Shown: one piece after another, positions 1-7,847 of the stretch | Numbering within the stretch: the stretch's first letter is position 1 | How the letters are laid out: every line of letters starts with the position of its first letter | From: Anaerovibrio slackiae | GTDB taxonomy: Bacteria > Bacillota > Negativicutes > Selenomonadales > Selenomonadaceae | Direction: 5' to 3' | NCBI RefSeq assembly: GCF_009695585.1 | Contig: NZ_VUNR01000028.1 | Coordinates: forward strand, 1 to 41,740 | DNA: 41,740 nucleotides | Notes under the pieces: model-generated | Databases searched by the model: none | Told to the model about the DNA's origin: nothing | Seen by the model: the letters and a program-made list of their open reading frames with translations, nothing else | Made by a program: the position numbers and the translations under genes

Positions 1-874
1 TGGCGCAGTTGTGCTCCAGCACCAGGCAGCGTTCCCGGAGCCGTTCCATGATGCGGCCCGGGTACAGCTTGGCAAGCCCGGCAGGGGACAGGTTGGTGGT
101 GATGATGAGGGCTCTGCCGTTGGCATGACGCTGGAAGATAATCTGCTCCAGCTTGCTGCGGACGAAATCCGCGTGGTGTCCCTCTGCCCCCAGGTCATCC
201 AGCACCAGTATAGGCACGCTGCACAGCTTCTGCATGGTGCGGCAGTATTCGTCCTTGTTGCTCTTTTCCAGCATTACCAGCCTGTCCAGCATGCTCATCA
301 CCAGCTCAAACCGTGCCTCGATGCCGTGGGCAAAGGCTTCCAGCATGATGCTGCAGGCAAAGGTGGTCTTCAGGGTGCCGCAGGGGCCGGTGAGAATCAG
401 CCCGGTGCCAAGGTCGCAGCATTTTTCGATATTTTCCAGATAGCTGCATATCCGCATCCGGGGATATTCCAGTGCCTCCGGCAGCCCCTGCCGGATGATG
501 TTCTCCATGGTGGCCGAATGAAACAATCTTGGTATGCCGGCCTCGGTGAGCCCCTGCTGGCACAGGAATTTCTTCTTGACCGCTTCCCGGTCACGCCGTG
601 CCTGTTCCGCCATGGCAGCTTGCAGGTTTTTGGCATTTCGTTCTTCTACGGCATCATGCGGAGTTTTTACACCCAGCAGCTTGTTCAGCTCCCTGGTCTC
701 CGCCTCCTGCTCCCGTTCCTGCTGGCGGCTGTGGATGTTCCTGCGGAGCCGGAGCAGGGCATCCCGTAGTTCCGGCGCCATTTCCTGCAGCCTGCGCACC
801 TCATCCTGTGACAGTCCGTCATAGCTGCTGTCGGTATAGTTTTCGTGGTTAATAATGCAATTTTTTGTGTCCAT
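1..874 (-). CDS. DnaC-like helicase loader ATPase (3' end cut by window)
   Basis: The frame is open from an ATG at 874 down to the window edge, giving at least 291 residues. An N-terminal charged, probably helical region (about residues 20-110) precedes an AAA+ ATPase core. A P-loop lies at residues 163-170, Walker B (hydrophobic run then Asp226-Asp227-Leu-Gly) follows, and a sensor-1-like segment with Thr-Thr-Asn comes later. The family loads the replicative helicase DnaB onto single-stranded DNA. The P-loop reads GPCGTLKT: the Gly normally before the catalytic Lys is Leu168, which is unusual. The start is supported by a GAGGGG site 8 bases upstream, inside the end of the preceding gene, so the two are probably translated together. 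The setting suggests a prophage or integrative element replication module, but no integrase is visible. The DnaC/IstB-like family call is fairly secure; the exact role is inferred. Confidence 0.8.
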   Translation of the reverse strand, partial: MDTKNCIINHENYTDSSYDGLSQDEVRRLQEMAPELRDALLRLRRNIHSRQQEREQEAETRELNKLLGVKTPHDAVEERNAKNLQAAMAEQARRDREAVKKKFLCQQGLTEAGIPRLFHSATMENIIRQGLPEALEYPRMRICSYLENIEKCCDLGTGLILTGPCGTLKTTFACSIMLEAFAHGIEARFELVMSMLDRLVMLEKSNKDEYCRTMQKLCSVPILVLDDLGAEGHHADFVRSKLEQIIFQRHANGRALIITTNLSPAGLAKLYPGRIMERLRERCLVLEHNCA

Positions 875-878
875 GCTT

Positions 879-1118
879 TCATCCCCTCGTATTGTTTATA
901 TTGCTCTTGGTATCCTGTGCGGTTGTAGCCGTAATTAGGTAATGTGCCCTGCGGTTGGGGTGGGTGACTATCAGGCGGCATGCCTCAACCAGTATCTTCC
1001 GCAGCTGGCAGAACTGCCCGTGGGAAATGCCCATGTGGCGGAGAATATGGTGCTCCGCCAGCTCCCCCTGTCCCAGATCCCTGATAGCGTTCAGTAAATC
1101 ATCGGGTGTGGCCTTCAT
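879..1118 (-). CDS. Small putative DNA-binding protein upstream of dnaC-like gene
   Basis: This 79-residue protein begins at an ATG with a GAGAGGG ribosome binding site 6 bases upstream. It ends 4 bases before the DnaC-like start, so the two form an operon. The N-terminal 60 residues (LLNAIRDLGQGELAEHHILR and onward) look like a helix-turn-helix or winged-helix fold, with basic residues near position 55; the tail is polar and low in complexity. I do not recognise the family. By position it may be a replication initiator fragment, a loader partner or a regulator of the module. Coding status is supported by the ribosome site, tight spacing and base composition shared with the downstream gene. 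Confidence 0.65.
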   Translation of the reverse strand: MKATPDDLLNAIRDLGQGELAEHHILRHMGISHGQFCQLRKILVEACRLIVTHPNRRAHYLITATTAQDTKSNINNTRG

Positions 1119-1602
1119 AAAATCCCTCTCAATCTTTGTTTTTAATGTCTTTTAGTTTTTTACTTTTGCTTTGCCAATCCAGCTCAATCAGGTTGTAAAG
1201 GGGCTGGATTGTGCCTGTTTTTACGGAATTGACGTCAATCAATACCCGAAAAACGTTAAAATACTGCCGAAATATGAAATTTTGTTCAATGCCTATTTAA
1301 ACCTCCTCAATTTTGCGAATATTTTTCATAACAGCAACAGATTGCATTTTACAGCGTATTGGCAAAAAAGTAAAGAGCAAAAACTAAAAAATATGCCAAT
1401 TCGATAAAATTTGCGAAAAAAGTTTTCAAGAATAGCTGACAATATTTATATAAATTAATATATCAATATAAATATATATATTTATATATAATGGCGTACT
1501 ATAACCGGCAGGGAAAATGCATATACGTACCCGGCATGAGCTGTGTTTCGGGTTTTAGGAGATTCTTTAACGATTTAGAGCGAATAGAGCAAATGGTAAC
1601 TT
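1119..1602. other. Long AT-rich intergenic region between divergent transcription units
   Basis: No convincing gene is seen here. It contains an inverted repeat AATCCAGC/GCTGGATT (1176-1183 with 1203-1210), a perfect 12-base palindrome ATTGACGTCAAT (1228-1239) that could be an operator, and a nearly pure A/T stretch at about 1440-1490. A 52-codon frame from ATG 1491 to TAA 1649 exists but has no ribosome binding site and runs into the hairpin that follows. The region separates the minus-strand replication module from the plus-strand polysaccharide locus. Confidence 0.5.
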
Positions 1603-1660
1603 CCGCAAGACATGAGGGCCCCCGAAAAATTTTAATTTTTTGGGGTTAAATGTCTTGCGG
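1603..1660. repeat. Large imperfect hairpin whose right arm contains the -35 element
   Basis: The 11-base arms CCGCAAGACAT (1603-1613) and ATGTCTTGCGG (1650-1660) are perfect inverted repeats. Inside them a second pair, CCCCGAAAAATT and AATTTTTTGGGG, forms a further stem with one G-T pair. There is no T run after the structure, so it is not a standard forward terminator. The right arm includes the TTGCGG used as -35 hexamer by the next promoter, so the arms may be a protein binding site or a block to transcription from upstream. Confidence 0.6.
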
Positions 1661-1685
1661 GGGGGGGCGTTTGTGATACTATAAT
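1655..1685 (+). promoter_or_regulatory. Putative main promoter of the polysaccharide locus with a G9 run in the spacer
   Basis: A consensus -10 TATAAT lies at 1680-1685 and a TTGCGG -35-like hexamer at 1655-1660, separated by 19 bases. Nine consecutive G (1659-1667) begin in the last two bases of the -35 hexamer and continue into the spacer. A loss of two G would give the optimal 17 bases. This is the architecture of phase-variable promoters such as Neisseria porA, where G-run length sets promoter strength. The first gene starts about 190 bases downstream, leaving a long leader. The assignment as main promoter is inferred from position. Confidence 0.6.
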
Positions 1686-1752
1686 GGACAAGATAGTTAT
1701 CAAAATAACAAAACTTTATCTGTTGGAGCATAAATTTTTATTTTCAGGAGAA

Positions 1753-1800
1753 GCTAGCATCATCCAGCTGGATGGCGCAGGTCAGAACTGTGAAAATAGC
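1753..1800 (+). other. Possible structured RNA leader (three-way junction)
   Basis: In the 5' leader of the export gene, GCTA (1753-1756) can pair with TAGC (1797-1800). The closed region holds two hairpins: CATCC/GGATG with an AGCT loop (1761-1774, a perfect 14-base DNA palindrome) and CGCAG/CTGTG (1776-1792). This does not match a riboswitch class I can name. It could instead be a palindromic protein site. Support is only base pairing by eye. Confidence 0.3.
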
Positions 1801-1877
1801 AATGCGAAGATGATAACGTAAAATTTATACTGCCAAAAGGATATTGGTGAATAGCTTATAGAAAGTGGGTTTTGAAC

Positions 1878-2618
1878 ATGAAGAAAATCGCTGCTTTGAC
1901 GGCAGGTATATTGCTGGGGATAAATCTGGGCTGCATCGTGCTGGCGGATGCCATGCCGAGGGCCAGTGCCAAGGTGGAAAATGCAGTGGAGTCGCTGGAT
2001 GAGAGCATTTTCAAGGTGGCAAGGATGCGCCCTGAAAGGATGCTGGAGGAATACAGGCTGATGAAGTACGACACCATCAACATCATGGCCATAGGTTTTC
2101 CAAATGGCATCGGCGTTAATGATGTGACTGTGGGCGTGGATGGTATGGTCAGATTGCCTTATACCGGTAATCTCAAGCTGGTAGGGCTAACTTTGGATGA
2201 AGCAAGGGATTTGATACATGAGAAGCTCAGCAGATATTTCAAGCTGCCGGAGTTGAACGTCTACATGAAAAGCTATGGTCCCCGGAAGGTATATGTCATG
2301 GGCAATGTCAATGCACCGGGAATCAAGGAAATGGGCGTGGACAATATGAATGTCTATGCGGCTGTTTCTGCTGCCGGCGGTGTTGATAGGAAGGGGCGTT
2401 CCAAGCATGTTCAGCTGATACGGCAGATTGATGGCGTACTGTACTACCGGGAAATAAACCTTGATGCTTTTGTGAAGAAGCATGATATGAGTCAGAATAT
2501 TGCCCTTGAGGATGGGGATATTGTTTATGTACCAGATTCCGGCAAGATAATATTCAGCGAGGATATTGCGCCTTATATCAATCTCTATGCTACCTATCGG
2601 ACCATTGTCAGGGATTAA
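1878..2618 (+). CDS. Wza-like polysaccharide export protein
   Basis: This 246-residue protein has an N-terminal hydrophobic signal segment (residues about 1-24) and then a Poly_export domain followed by an SLBB-type domain (KVYVMGNVNAPG at about residue 135 and onward). The family forms or gates the outer-membrane exit of Wzy-dependent capsule and exopolysaccharide systems. ATG 1878 is chosen over TTG 1872 because the AAGTGGG site sits 8 bases before it. A lipobox is not clear: there is a Cys at residue 17 within the hydrophobic segment, but cleavage near Ala-Asp-Ala is as likely. At 246 residues it is shorter than E. coli Wza, as is common in Firmicute-type diderms. It is the first gene of the locus, after the G-run promoter. 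Confidence 0.85.
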   Translation: MKKIAALTAGILLGINLGCIVLADAMPRASAKVENAVESLDESIFKVARMRPERMLEEYRLMKYDTINIMAIGFPNGIGVNDVTVGVDGMVRLPYTGNLKLVGLTLDEARDLIHEKLSRYFKLPELNVYMKSYGPRKVYVMGNVNAPGIKEMGVDNMNVYAAVSAAGGVDRKGRSKHVQLIRQIDGVLYYREINLDAFVKKHDMSQNIALEDGDIVYVPDSGKIIFSEDIAPYINLYATYRTIVRD

Positions 2619-2783
2619 GAAAGGCCGGGACAGCGTTTTATGCACCGTTATACCTTTATTGTAGCTGGCTTGCCTTGAAAGGTTTGTATTGGAATAGGCT
2701 TGGGATTTGATGAGGATTTTATTAGGATTTTACTGGTTAGGACATAACGAGATTTTAGATTTCAGGAAGCTTAAGGAGATTTT

Positions 2784-4124
2784 ATGAACAGGGAAGAAGA
2801 TACCATAGATTTGGGCAGACTGCTGTCCATCATCGTTGCTAATAAGAAGGTGACAGGGGGCATCGTGGTTGTGTGCACCGTGCTGGCGATAGTCATTTCG
2901 CTGCTCCTGCCGAAGACATATACATCAAGTGTCATGGTGCAGACAGGCAGCAGCAAGTCTGCCATCAGCTCCGGTGCAGCGGCATTGGCGGCTATGACAG
3001 GTGCGGCTACCGGCAAGGCCGGGGAGTACATAGAAATCATGAAAACCCGTACTGTACTGGAGCCGATTATTGCCAGTGTCTATGATGATATGGATGCTGA
3101 TGAACAGCCTACAGTGGAGAATTTTGCCAAGTCTAACCTGGATATAAAGAATACCAAGGGAACCAATCTCATCCAGCTGGATGCCAAGGGGCGTACCCCG
3201 GAGGAAGCCCATGAGATAGCCCAGGGGGTAGTGGACAACTTTCTGAAGCTGATGACGGATATGAACTACCAGAGCCAGTCACTGATGGTGAAGTTTCTGA
3301 ACGAGCGCAGCGATGTGGCCCAGAAGGAAGCTGATGAGGCGGCACAGAAGCTTGAGGACTATAGCAAGGAGCACAAGGTCTATGTTCCTGATGAGCAGAC
3401 CAAGGCCATGATGGAGCGCATGGCTGCCTATGACAAGACCATGGGTGAGTTGGCAGTACAGAGGCAGTCAGCCGGTGCCCGGTTTGCCAGTGTCAGCAGC
3501 CAGCTGGGGGAGCAGAATGCCAACGCTGTGAAGTACAGCATGGCGGATAACGATGTGGTAACAGCTCTCAGAAATAAGATTGTAGCCAAGGAAGTGGAGC
3601 TGGTGAAGCTCCGTCAGCTCTACACAGAGGAGCACCCTGATGTCATCAATGCAAAGAAGGAGCTGCAGTCCATGCAGCAGAATGTGGCAGATGAGGTGGC
3701 AGCAGCAGTTGCCGCAGAAATTGTGCCGGTAAGCAGTACCCAGGGCAGCCTGGTTGCTGAACGTTATCAGGCAGCTACTGCCATGGCTGTGGCACAGGCA
3801 GCGGAAGCTGCTGTCAGGGAGCAGCAGTCGAAGGTGGACAGCGATATGGAAAAGCTGGCTGATGATTCCCTGGGATACATGAAGCTGGCAAGGGATGCGG
3901 AAATCAAGCAGCAGGTTCACGCGGAGCTGGTCAAGCAGGCTGAGTCAGCCAAAATCCAGCAGGCCGTGGAATCCATGGATATCCAGGTGGTGGATCCTGC
4001 CTCTATGCCGAGGGAGGATAAGCCATCCGGCCCTAGGAAAAAGCTGATTGCAGCTATCGGCTTTGTGATTGGCTGCATGATTTCCCTTGGGTATAGCCTT
4101 GTGCTGTACAAGAGGGAAGGGTAA
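2784..4124 (+). CDS. Chain-length determinant / polysaccharide co-polymerase (Wzz/GumC type)
   Basis: A 446-residue protein with a Wzz layout: a transmembrane helix near residues 25-42, a long periplasmic region rich in Ala, Glu, Lys and Gln that is probably coiled coil (about 150-380), a proline-rich PSGPRKK turn, and a second membrane helix near residues 420-440. Such proteins set chain length and couple Wzy polymerisation to export. No tyrosine kinase domain is fused and none is found nearby, so phosphorylation control, if any, is encoded elsewhere. The start has an AAGGAG site 5 bases upstream. It follows the export gene after 165 bases with no visible terminator. Confidence 0.88.
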   Translation: MNREEDTIDLGRLLSIIVANKKVTGGIVVVCTVLAIVISLLLPKTYTSSVMVQTGSSKSAISSGAAALAAMTGAATGKAGEYIEIMKTRTVLEPIIASVYDDMDADEQPTVENFAKSNLDIKNTKGTNLIQLDAKGRTPEEAHEIAQGVVDNFLKLMTDMNYQSQSLMVKFLNERSDVAQKEADEAAQKLEDYSKEHKVYVPDEQTKAMMERMAAYDKTMGELAVQRQSAGARFASVSSQLGEQNANAVKYSMADNDVVTALRNKIVAKEVELVKLRQLYTEEHPDVINAKKELQSMQQNVADEVAAAVAAEIVPVSSTQGSLVAERYQAATAMAVAQAAEAAVREQQSKVDSDMEKLADDSLGYMKLARDAEIKQQVHAELVKQAESAKIQQAVESMDIQVVDPASMPREDKPSGPRKKLIAAIGFVIGCMISLGYSLVLYKREG

Positions 4125-4195
4125 GAGAATTGGTTTAGGACTGACAGGGTTGTTAACAAGGGAAATTTAGATTAACAGGAGCGTGGGGATAGATC

Positions 4196-4600
4196 ATGAC
4201 GAGATTTAGGGAGCTGCGCTTGCAGAAAGGATATACCCAGGAAGCCTTTAGAAAGATTTACAATGAAAGGTATAACAGGAACTATACATCGGCGGCTATA
4301 TCCATGATAGAGCATGGGAAAAGGATGCCGGAGCTGGGGGCGCTGATAGATTTTGCAGATTTTTATGATGTGAGTCTTGATTATTTGCTGGGCAGGGATA
4401 TGGCAGGCAATCAGGACCGCCAGATTTACAGGCAGCTGCGGGATATTATGGAGCGGCTGCACAGCATAAAGGTGGATGAAGGCAAGTCCGAGCTGCCTGT
4501 GGTGAAGGAGGATATTGAGATGCTGGGATGCCTCCTGCAGCAGTCGGCTGTGCTGGCAAAGCGTGTGGAGCTGGAGGATAATGCCTGGTACAGGTTTTAG
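4196..4600 (+). CDS. XRE-family helix-turn-helix regulator
   Basis: A 134-residue protein with an HTH_3 domain at residues 1-66 (MTRFRELRLQKGYTQEAF at the start, AAISMIEHGKRMPELGAL for the second half, then VSLDYLLGRD, which closes the domain in this family). The C-terminal half is charged and probably helical. It likely binds DNA as a dimer. Lying third in the operon between chain-length and sugar synthesis genes, it may regulate the locus itself, but target and effector cannot be read from the sequence. The insert KIYNERYNRNYTSAA between the two halves is slightly longer than in typical members. Confidence 0.82.
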   Translation: MTRFRELRLQKGYTQEAFRKIYNERYNRNYTSAAISMIEHGKRMPELGALIDFADFYDVSLDYLLGRDMAGNQDRQIYRQLRDIMERLHSIKVDEGKSELPVVKEDIEMLGCLLQQSAVLAKRVELEDNAWYRF

Positions 4601-4650
4601 CTGATGTGTGGTGATAGAGATTACTGGTTAGATTATTTTAGAGAAAACGG

Positions 4651-6501
4651 GTGGAGAGATTGCCTTTAATTTATACGTTGAGAGAAAAAATGAGATTTCT
4701 GTTGCTGGACGGGGCGTTGCTTGCCCTGATGCCGGTGCTTGCGCTGATGATACGTTTTGAGGGCGCATTGCCGGACAGGGAATTGGCAATTCTGCTGGGG
4801 TGGCTGCCCTGGTTCGTGGCGATCAGCATGGTGGTGTTTTATGCCTATGGCATGTATCATCGCATTTGGCATTATGCCAGGGTGCGGGATTTGGTGGCGA
4901 TTATCGGAGCAGTATCCCTATCCGTTGCCATTGTCTTTGTGCTGGATATTTTCACCGGCACGAGGATTCCCCGGAGTATTTATGTCCTGTCCTGGATGCT
5001 GTCTATCGGCAGTGTGGGCATGAGCCGTCTGGCCTTCAAAATCAACTGGGATAATCTCTCAGATGGCTTGGATGGCGGTATTCAGAAGAAGCAGGTGCTG
5101 ATAGTGGGAGCCGGTGATGCTGGTGCTATGATGATGCGTGAAATTGAGCAGAATGATGCCGCCACTATGAATATTGTCGGTTTTATTGATGATGATATGC
5201 GCAAGCAGGGGAGCCGCCTGTCAGGTTTTCCAGTGCTGGGGACGAGTGATGATATAGTGGCTGTCAGCAAGGAAAAGTGCGTTGATGAGATCATCATTGC
5301 CATGCCGTCCGTATCGGGCAGTGTTATCCGCAAGTTAGCCGATACCTGCCGACTGACTGGCTGTCAGGTGAAGATCATGCCAAGTCTTCTGGAGATGACA
5401 GATGAACACATCAATGTCAGGAAGCTGAGAAATATAAATATTGAAGACCTGTTGCGGCGGGATCCTATTCATTTGGATTTTGAAAAGATTACCAGCTATA
5501 TTGCAGGAAAAACCGTGCTGATAACCGGGGCCGGTGGCTCCATCGGTTCGGAAATCTCCCGGCAGATAAGCCGTGTAGGAGCTAAGGAGATTATCCTGCT
5601 GGGCCGTGGCGAGAACAGTATTTATGAGATTTATCAGGAGCTGAAGGTGAAGTTTCCTGACCAGCTTTATAGGACAGTAATCGCCAATATTACTGATGCA
5701 CAGCGCATGGAGGAAGTCTTTGCCAGGTACCAGCCTCAGGTGGTGTTCCATGCAGCTGCCCACAAGCATGTGCCCCTGATGGAGATTCAGCCTGCCGAGG
5801 CAGTGCGCAACAATGTTTTTGGCACCAGGAATGTGGCTGAGCTGGCAGACAGGTTCAGCAGTGAGATTTTTGTGCTGATTTCCACTGACAAGGCAGTAAA
5901 CCCTACCAGCGTCATGGGGGCTACCAAACGCTGTGCGGAGCTGGTGCTGCAGGAGATCAACCAGCACAGCAGCACGAAGTTTGTGACTGTGCGCTTTGGC
6001 AATGTGCTGGGGAGCCGGGGCAGTGTGGTGCCGCTCTTTGAAAGGCAGATTGCGGCAGGGGGGCCTGTGACCATCACCCATCCTGAGATGACACGCTTCT
6101 TTATGACGATTCCTGAGGCGGTGCAGCTGGTACTGCAGGCTGGCAGCCAGGCAGAGGGGGGCGAGGTGTTCCTATTTGACATGGGCAAGCCGGTGAAGAT
6201 AAAGGACATGGCATATGATTTAATTCAGCTGCATGGCCTGAAGCCTGACAAGGATATCAAGCTGGTCTATACAGGTCTTCGTCCCGGGGAGAAGCTCTAC
6301 GAGGAGCTGCTGACCAGCGAGGAAGGAACCACTAGTACCAGGCATGAGAAGATTTTCAAGGCCAGGATAAATCCGCTGGATGCTAAAGAGCTGAGCAGGG
6401 ATTTGAGGATTTTGGCTGAAAGCCGTGACACATTGACGATTTTAAAGACTATCAAGCGAATGATACCTACTTATAAGAGTAAGCAGCTGGAGGATAGTTG
6501 A
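4651..6501 (+). CDS. Membrane-bound UDP-GlcNAc 4,6-dehydratase (PglF/WbpM/CapD type)
   Basis: A 616-residue protein with about four N-terminal membrane helices, a first Rossmann motif (VLIVGAGDAGAMM, near residue 150), and a C-terminal SDR dehydratase domain (VLITGAGGSIGSEI, near 290). The catalytic region STDKAVNPTSVMGATKR carries Met in place of the usual Tyr of SDR enzymes, as is typical of this family. It converts UDP-GlcNAc to the 4-keto-6-deoxy sugar at the inner membrane. The GTG at 4651 gives this length; ATG 4690 is an alternative, and the ribosome site is weak for both. The aminotransferase that would use its product follows directly. Confidence 0.9.
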   Translation: MERLPLIYTLREKMRFLLLDGALLALMPVLALMIRFEGALPDRELAILLGWLPWFVAISMVVFYAYGMYHRIWHYARVRDLVAIIGAVSLSVAIVFVLDIFTGTRIPRSIYVLSWMLSIGSVGMSRLAFKINWDNLSDGLDGGIQKKQVLIVGAGDAGAMMMREIEQNDAATMNIVGFIDDDMRKQGSRLSGFPVLGTSDDIVAVSKEKCVDEIIIAMPSVSGSVIRKLADTCRLTGCQVKIMPSLLEMTDEHINVRKLRNINIEDLLRRDPIHLDFEKITSYIAGKTVLITGAGGSIGSEISRQISRVGAKEIILLGRGENSIYEIYQELKVKFPDQLYRTVIANITDAQRMEEVFARYQPQVVFHAAAHKHVPLMEIQPAEAVRNNVFGTRNVAELADRFSSEIFVLISTDKAVNPTSVMGATKRCAELVLQEINQHSSTKFVTVRFGNVLGSRGSVVPLFERQIAAGGPVTITHPEMTRFFMTIPEAVQLVLQAGSQAEGGEVFLFDMGKPVKIKDMAYDLIQLHGLKPDKDIKLVYTGLRPGEKLYEELLTSEEGTTSTRHEKIFKARINPLDAKELSRDLRILAESRDTLTILKTIKRMIPTYKSKQLEDS

Positions 6502-6556
6502 TTGATGCACTATATGGGATAGAAATGATTAGTGCTCAATATGGGAGATAAAGTTT

Positions 6557-7828
6557 ATGTATATTGAAGAACAACATGAATGTACACCTTTTGCAAACAA
6601 AATATGGCTCAGTAGCCCGACTATGCACGGCCCGGAGCTGGAGTATATCAGGAAAGCCTATGAGACAAACTGGATGTCTACTGTGGGTGAGAATATCAAC
6701 GAAGTAGAGAGGATGGTCTGTGAAGCGCTTGGCTGTAAGTATGCGGTTGCTTTGTCTGCCGGTACTGCTGCTATACACATGGCAGTGAAGCTGGCAGGTA
6801 TAAAGTCGGGTGAAAAGGTATTTTGCTCTGATATGACTTTTGCAGCCACTGTCAATCCTGTGCTGTATGAAGGCGGTGTTCCTGTTTTTATTGATACGGA
6901 ATATGACACATGGAATATGGATGCTGTCGCTCTGGAAAAGGCTTTTGAATTGCATCCAGATGTAAGGCTGGTGGTACTGGCACATCTTTATGGCACACCT
7001 GCCCAAATGGACGAAATCAGGGAAATCTGTAACAGGCATCAGGCCATTATTATTGAGGATGCTGCAGAGGCTATGGGAGCCACCTATAAGGGGAAGCAGG
7101 CGGGTACATTTGGCAGTTTTAATATTGTATCCTTCAATGGCAATAAGATTATTACCGGCTCATCAGGCGGTATGCTGTTGACTGACAGCAGGGAAGCAGC
7201 GGAGAAGGTGCGTAAGTGGTCAACCCAGTCCCGGGAAGCAGCTCCATGGTATCAGCATGAGGAAGTTGGTTATAACTATCGCATGAGCAATGTAATTGCC
7301 GGTGTGGTGCGTGGCCAGATGGAATATCTAGATGAGCATATCACTCTAAAAAAGGCTATTTATGAGAGGTATAGAGATGGTTTTTCAGGTTTACCGGTGC
7401 AGATGAATCCTTATAATGCGGAGGTATGTGAACCAAATTTCTGGCTTAGCTGCCTGATCATTGATGAAGCTGCTATGTGCAGGCAGGTAAGGGGAGAGAA
7501 TGAGCCGTTATACATCAAGGAACATGGCAAAAGCTGCCCTACGGAAATATTGGAGACATTGGCAAGGTATAACGTGGAAGGGCGTCCTATCTGGAAGCCT
7601 ATGCACATGCAGCCAAAATTCCGCATGAATGAATTTATCACCCGTGAGGGGAGTGGCAGAGGGAAGACTAATGCCTATATCAGTGGCGGTGTTCTTGGCA
7701 AGGATGGCAAGCCACTTGATGTGGGGATGGATATATTCAACAGAGGCTTGTGCCTGCCTAGTGACAATAAGATGAGCGTGGCAGATCAGGATAGGATTAT
7801 TGAGATCATACGCAGTTGCTTTGAGTGA
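6557..7828 (+). CDS. PLP-dependent sugar aminotransferase (DegT/DnrJ/EryC1, PglE-like)
   Basis: A 423-residue DegT family enzyme. The PLP site Asp-Ala-Ala-Glu (IIIEDAAEAMGATYKG) and the Schiff-base Lys in SFNGNKIITGSSGGM are intact. It is expected to transaminate the 4-keto sugar made by the preceding dehydratase, giving UDP-4-amino-4,6-dideoxy-GlcNAc, the bacillosamine precursor. A GGGAGAT site precedes the ATG. The pairing with a 4,6-dehydratase upstream and a PglC-like transferase downstream supports this role over the uronate aminotransferase role of its paralogue at 16214. Confidence 0.87.
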   Translation: MYIEEQHECTPFANKIWLSSPTMHGPELEYIRKAYETNWMSTVGENINEVERMVCEALGCKYAVALSAGTAAIHMAVKLAGIKSGEKVFCSDMTFAATVNPVLYEGGVPVFIDTEYDTWNMDAVALEKAFELHPDVRLVVLAHLYGTPAQMDEIREICNRHQAIIIEDAAEAMGATYKGKQAGTFGSFNIVSFNGNKIITGSSGGMLLTDSREAAEKVRKWSTQSREAAPWYQHEEVGYNYRMSNVIAGVVRGQMEYLDEHITLKKAIYERYRDGFSGLPVQMNPYNAEVCEPNFWLSCLIIDEAAMCRQVRGENEPLYIKEHGKSCPTEILETLARYNVEGRPIWKPMHMQPKFRMNEFITREGSGRGKTNAYISGGVLGKDGKPLDVGMDIFNRGLCLPSDNKMSVADQDRIIEIIRSCFE

Positions 7829-7847
7829 TGCTGGGAATGAATAGTTT

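Noticed and set aside
11-769. 252-codon plus-strand frame at the left edge
   Set aside because: It is the antisense shadow of the DnaC-like gene, which has P-loop and Walker B motifs and a ribosome site.
1171-1407. 78-codon plus-strand frame in the intergenic region
   Set aside because: It starts at TTG, has no ribosome site, and its low-complexity AT-rich composition looks non-coding.
1491-1649. 52-codon frame MAYYNRQGKC... before the G-run promoter
   Set aside because: No ribosome site is present and it runs through the large hairpin; the protein has no recognisable domain. It is kept only as a remark.
1603-1660. Invertible promoter flanked by inverted repeats
   Set aside because: The inverted arms are only 36 bases apart and the -10 lies outside them, so inversion would not reorient the promoter; no invertase is nearby.
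6058-6063. G6 runs inside the dehydratase, and also near 6156, 28281, 29200 and 40776
   Set aside because: The reading frames there are intact and G6 is compatible with conserved glycine codons, so these are not switch candidates.
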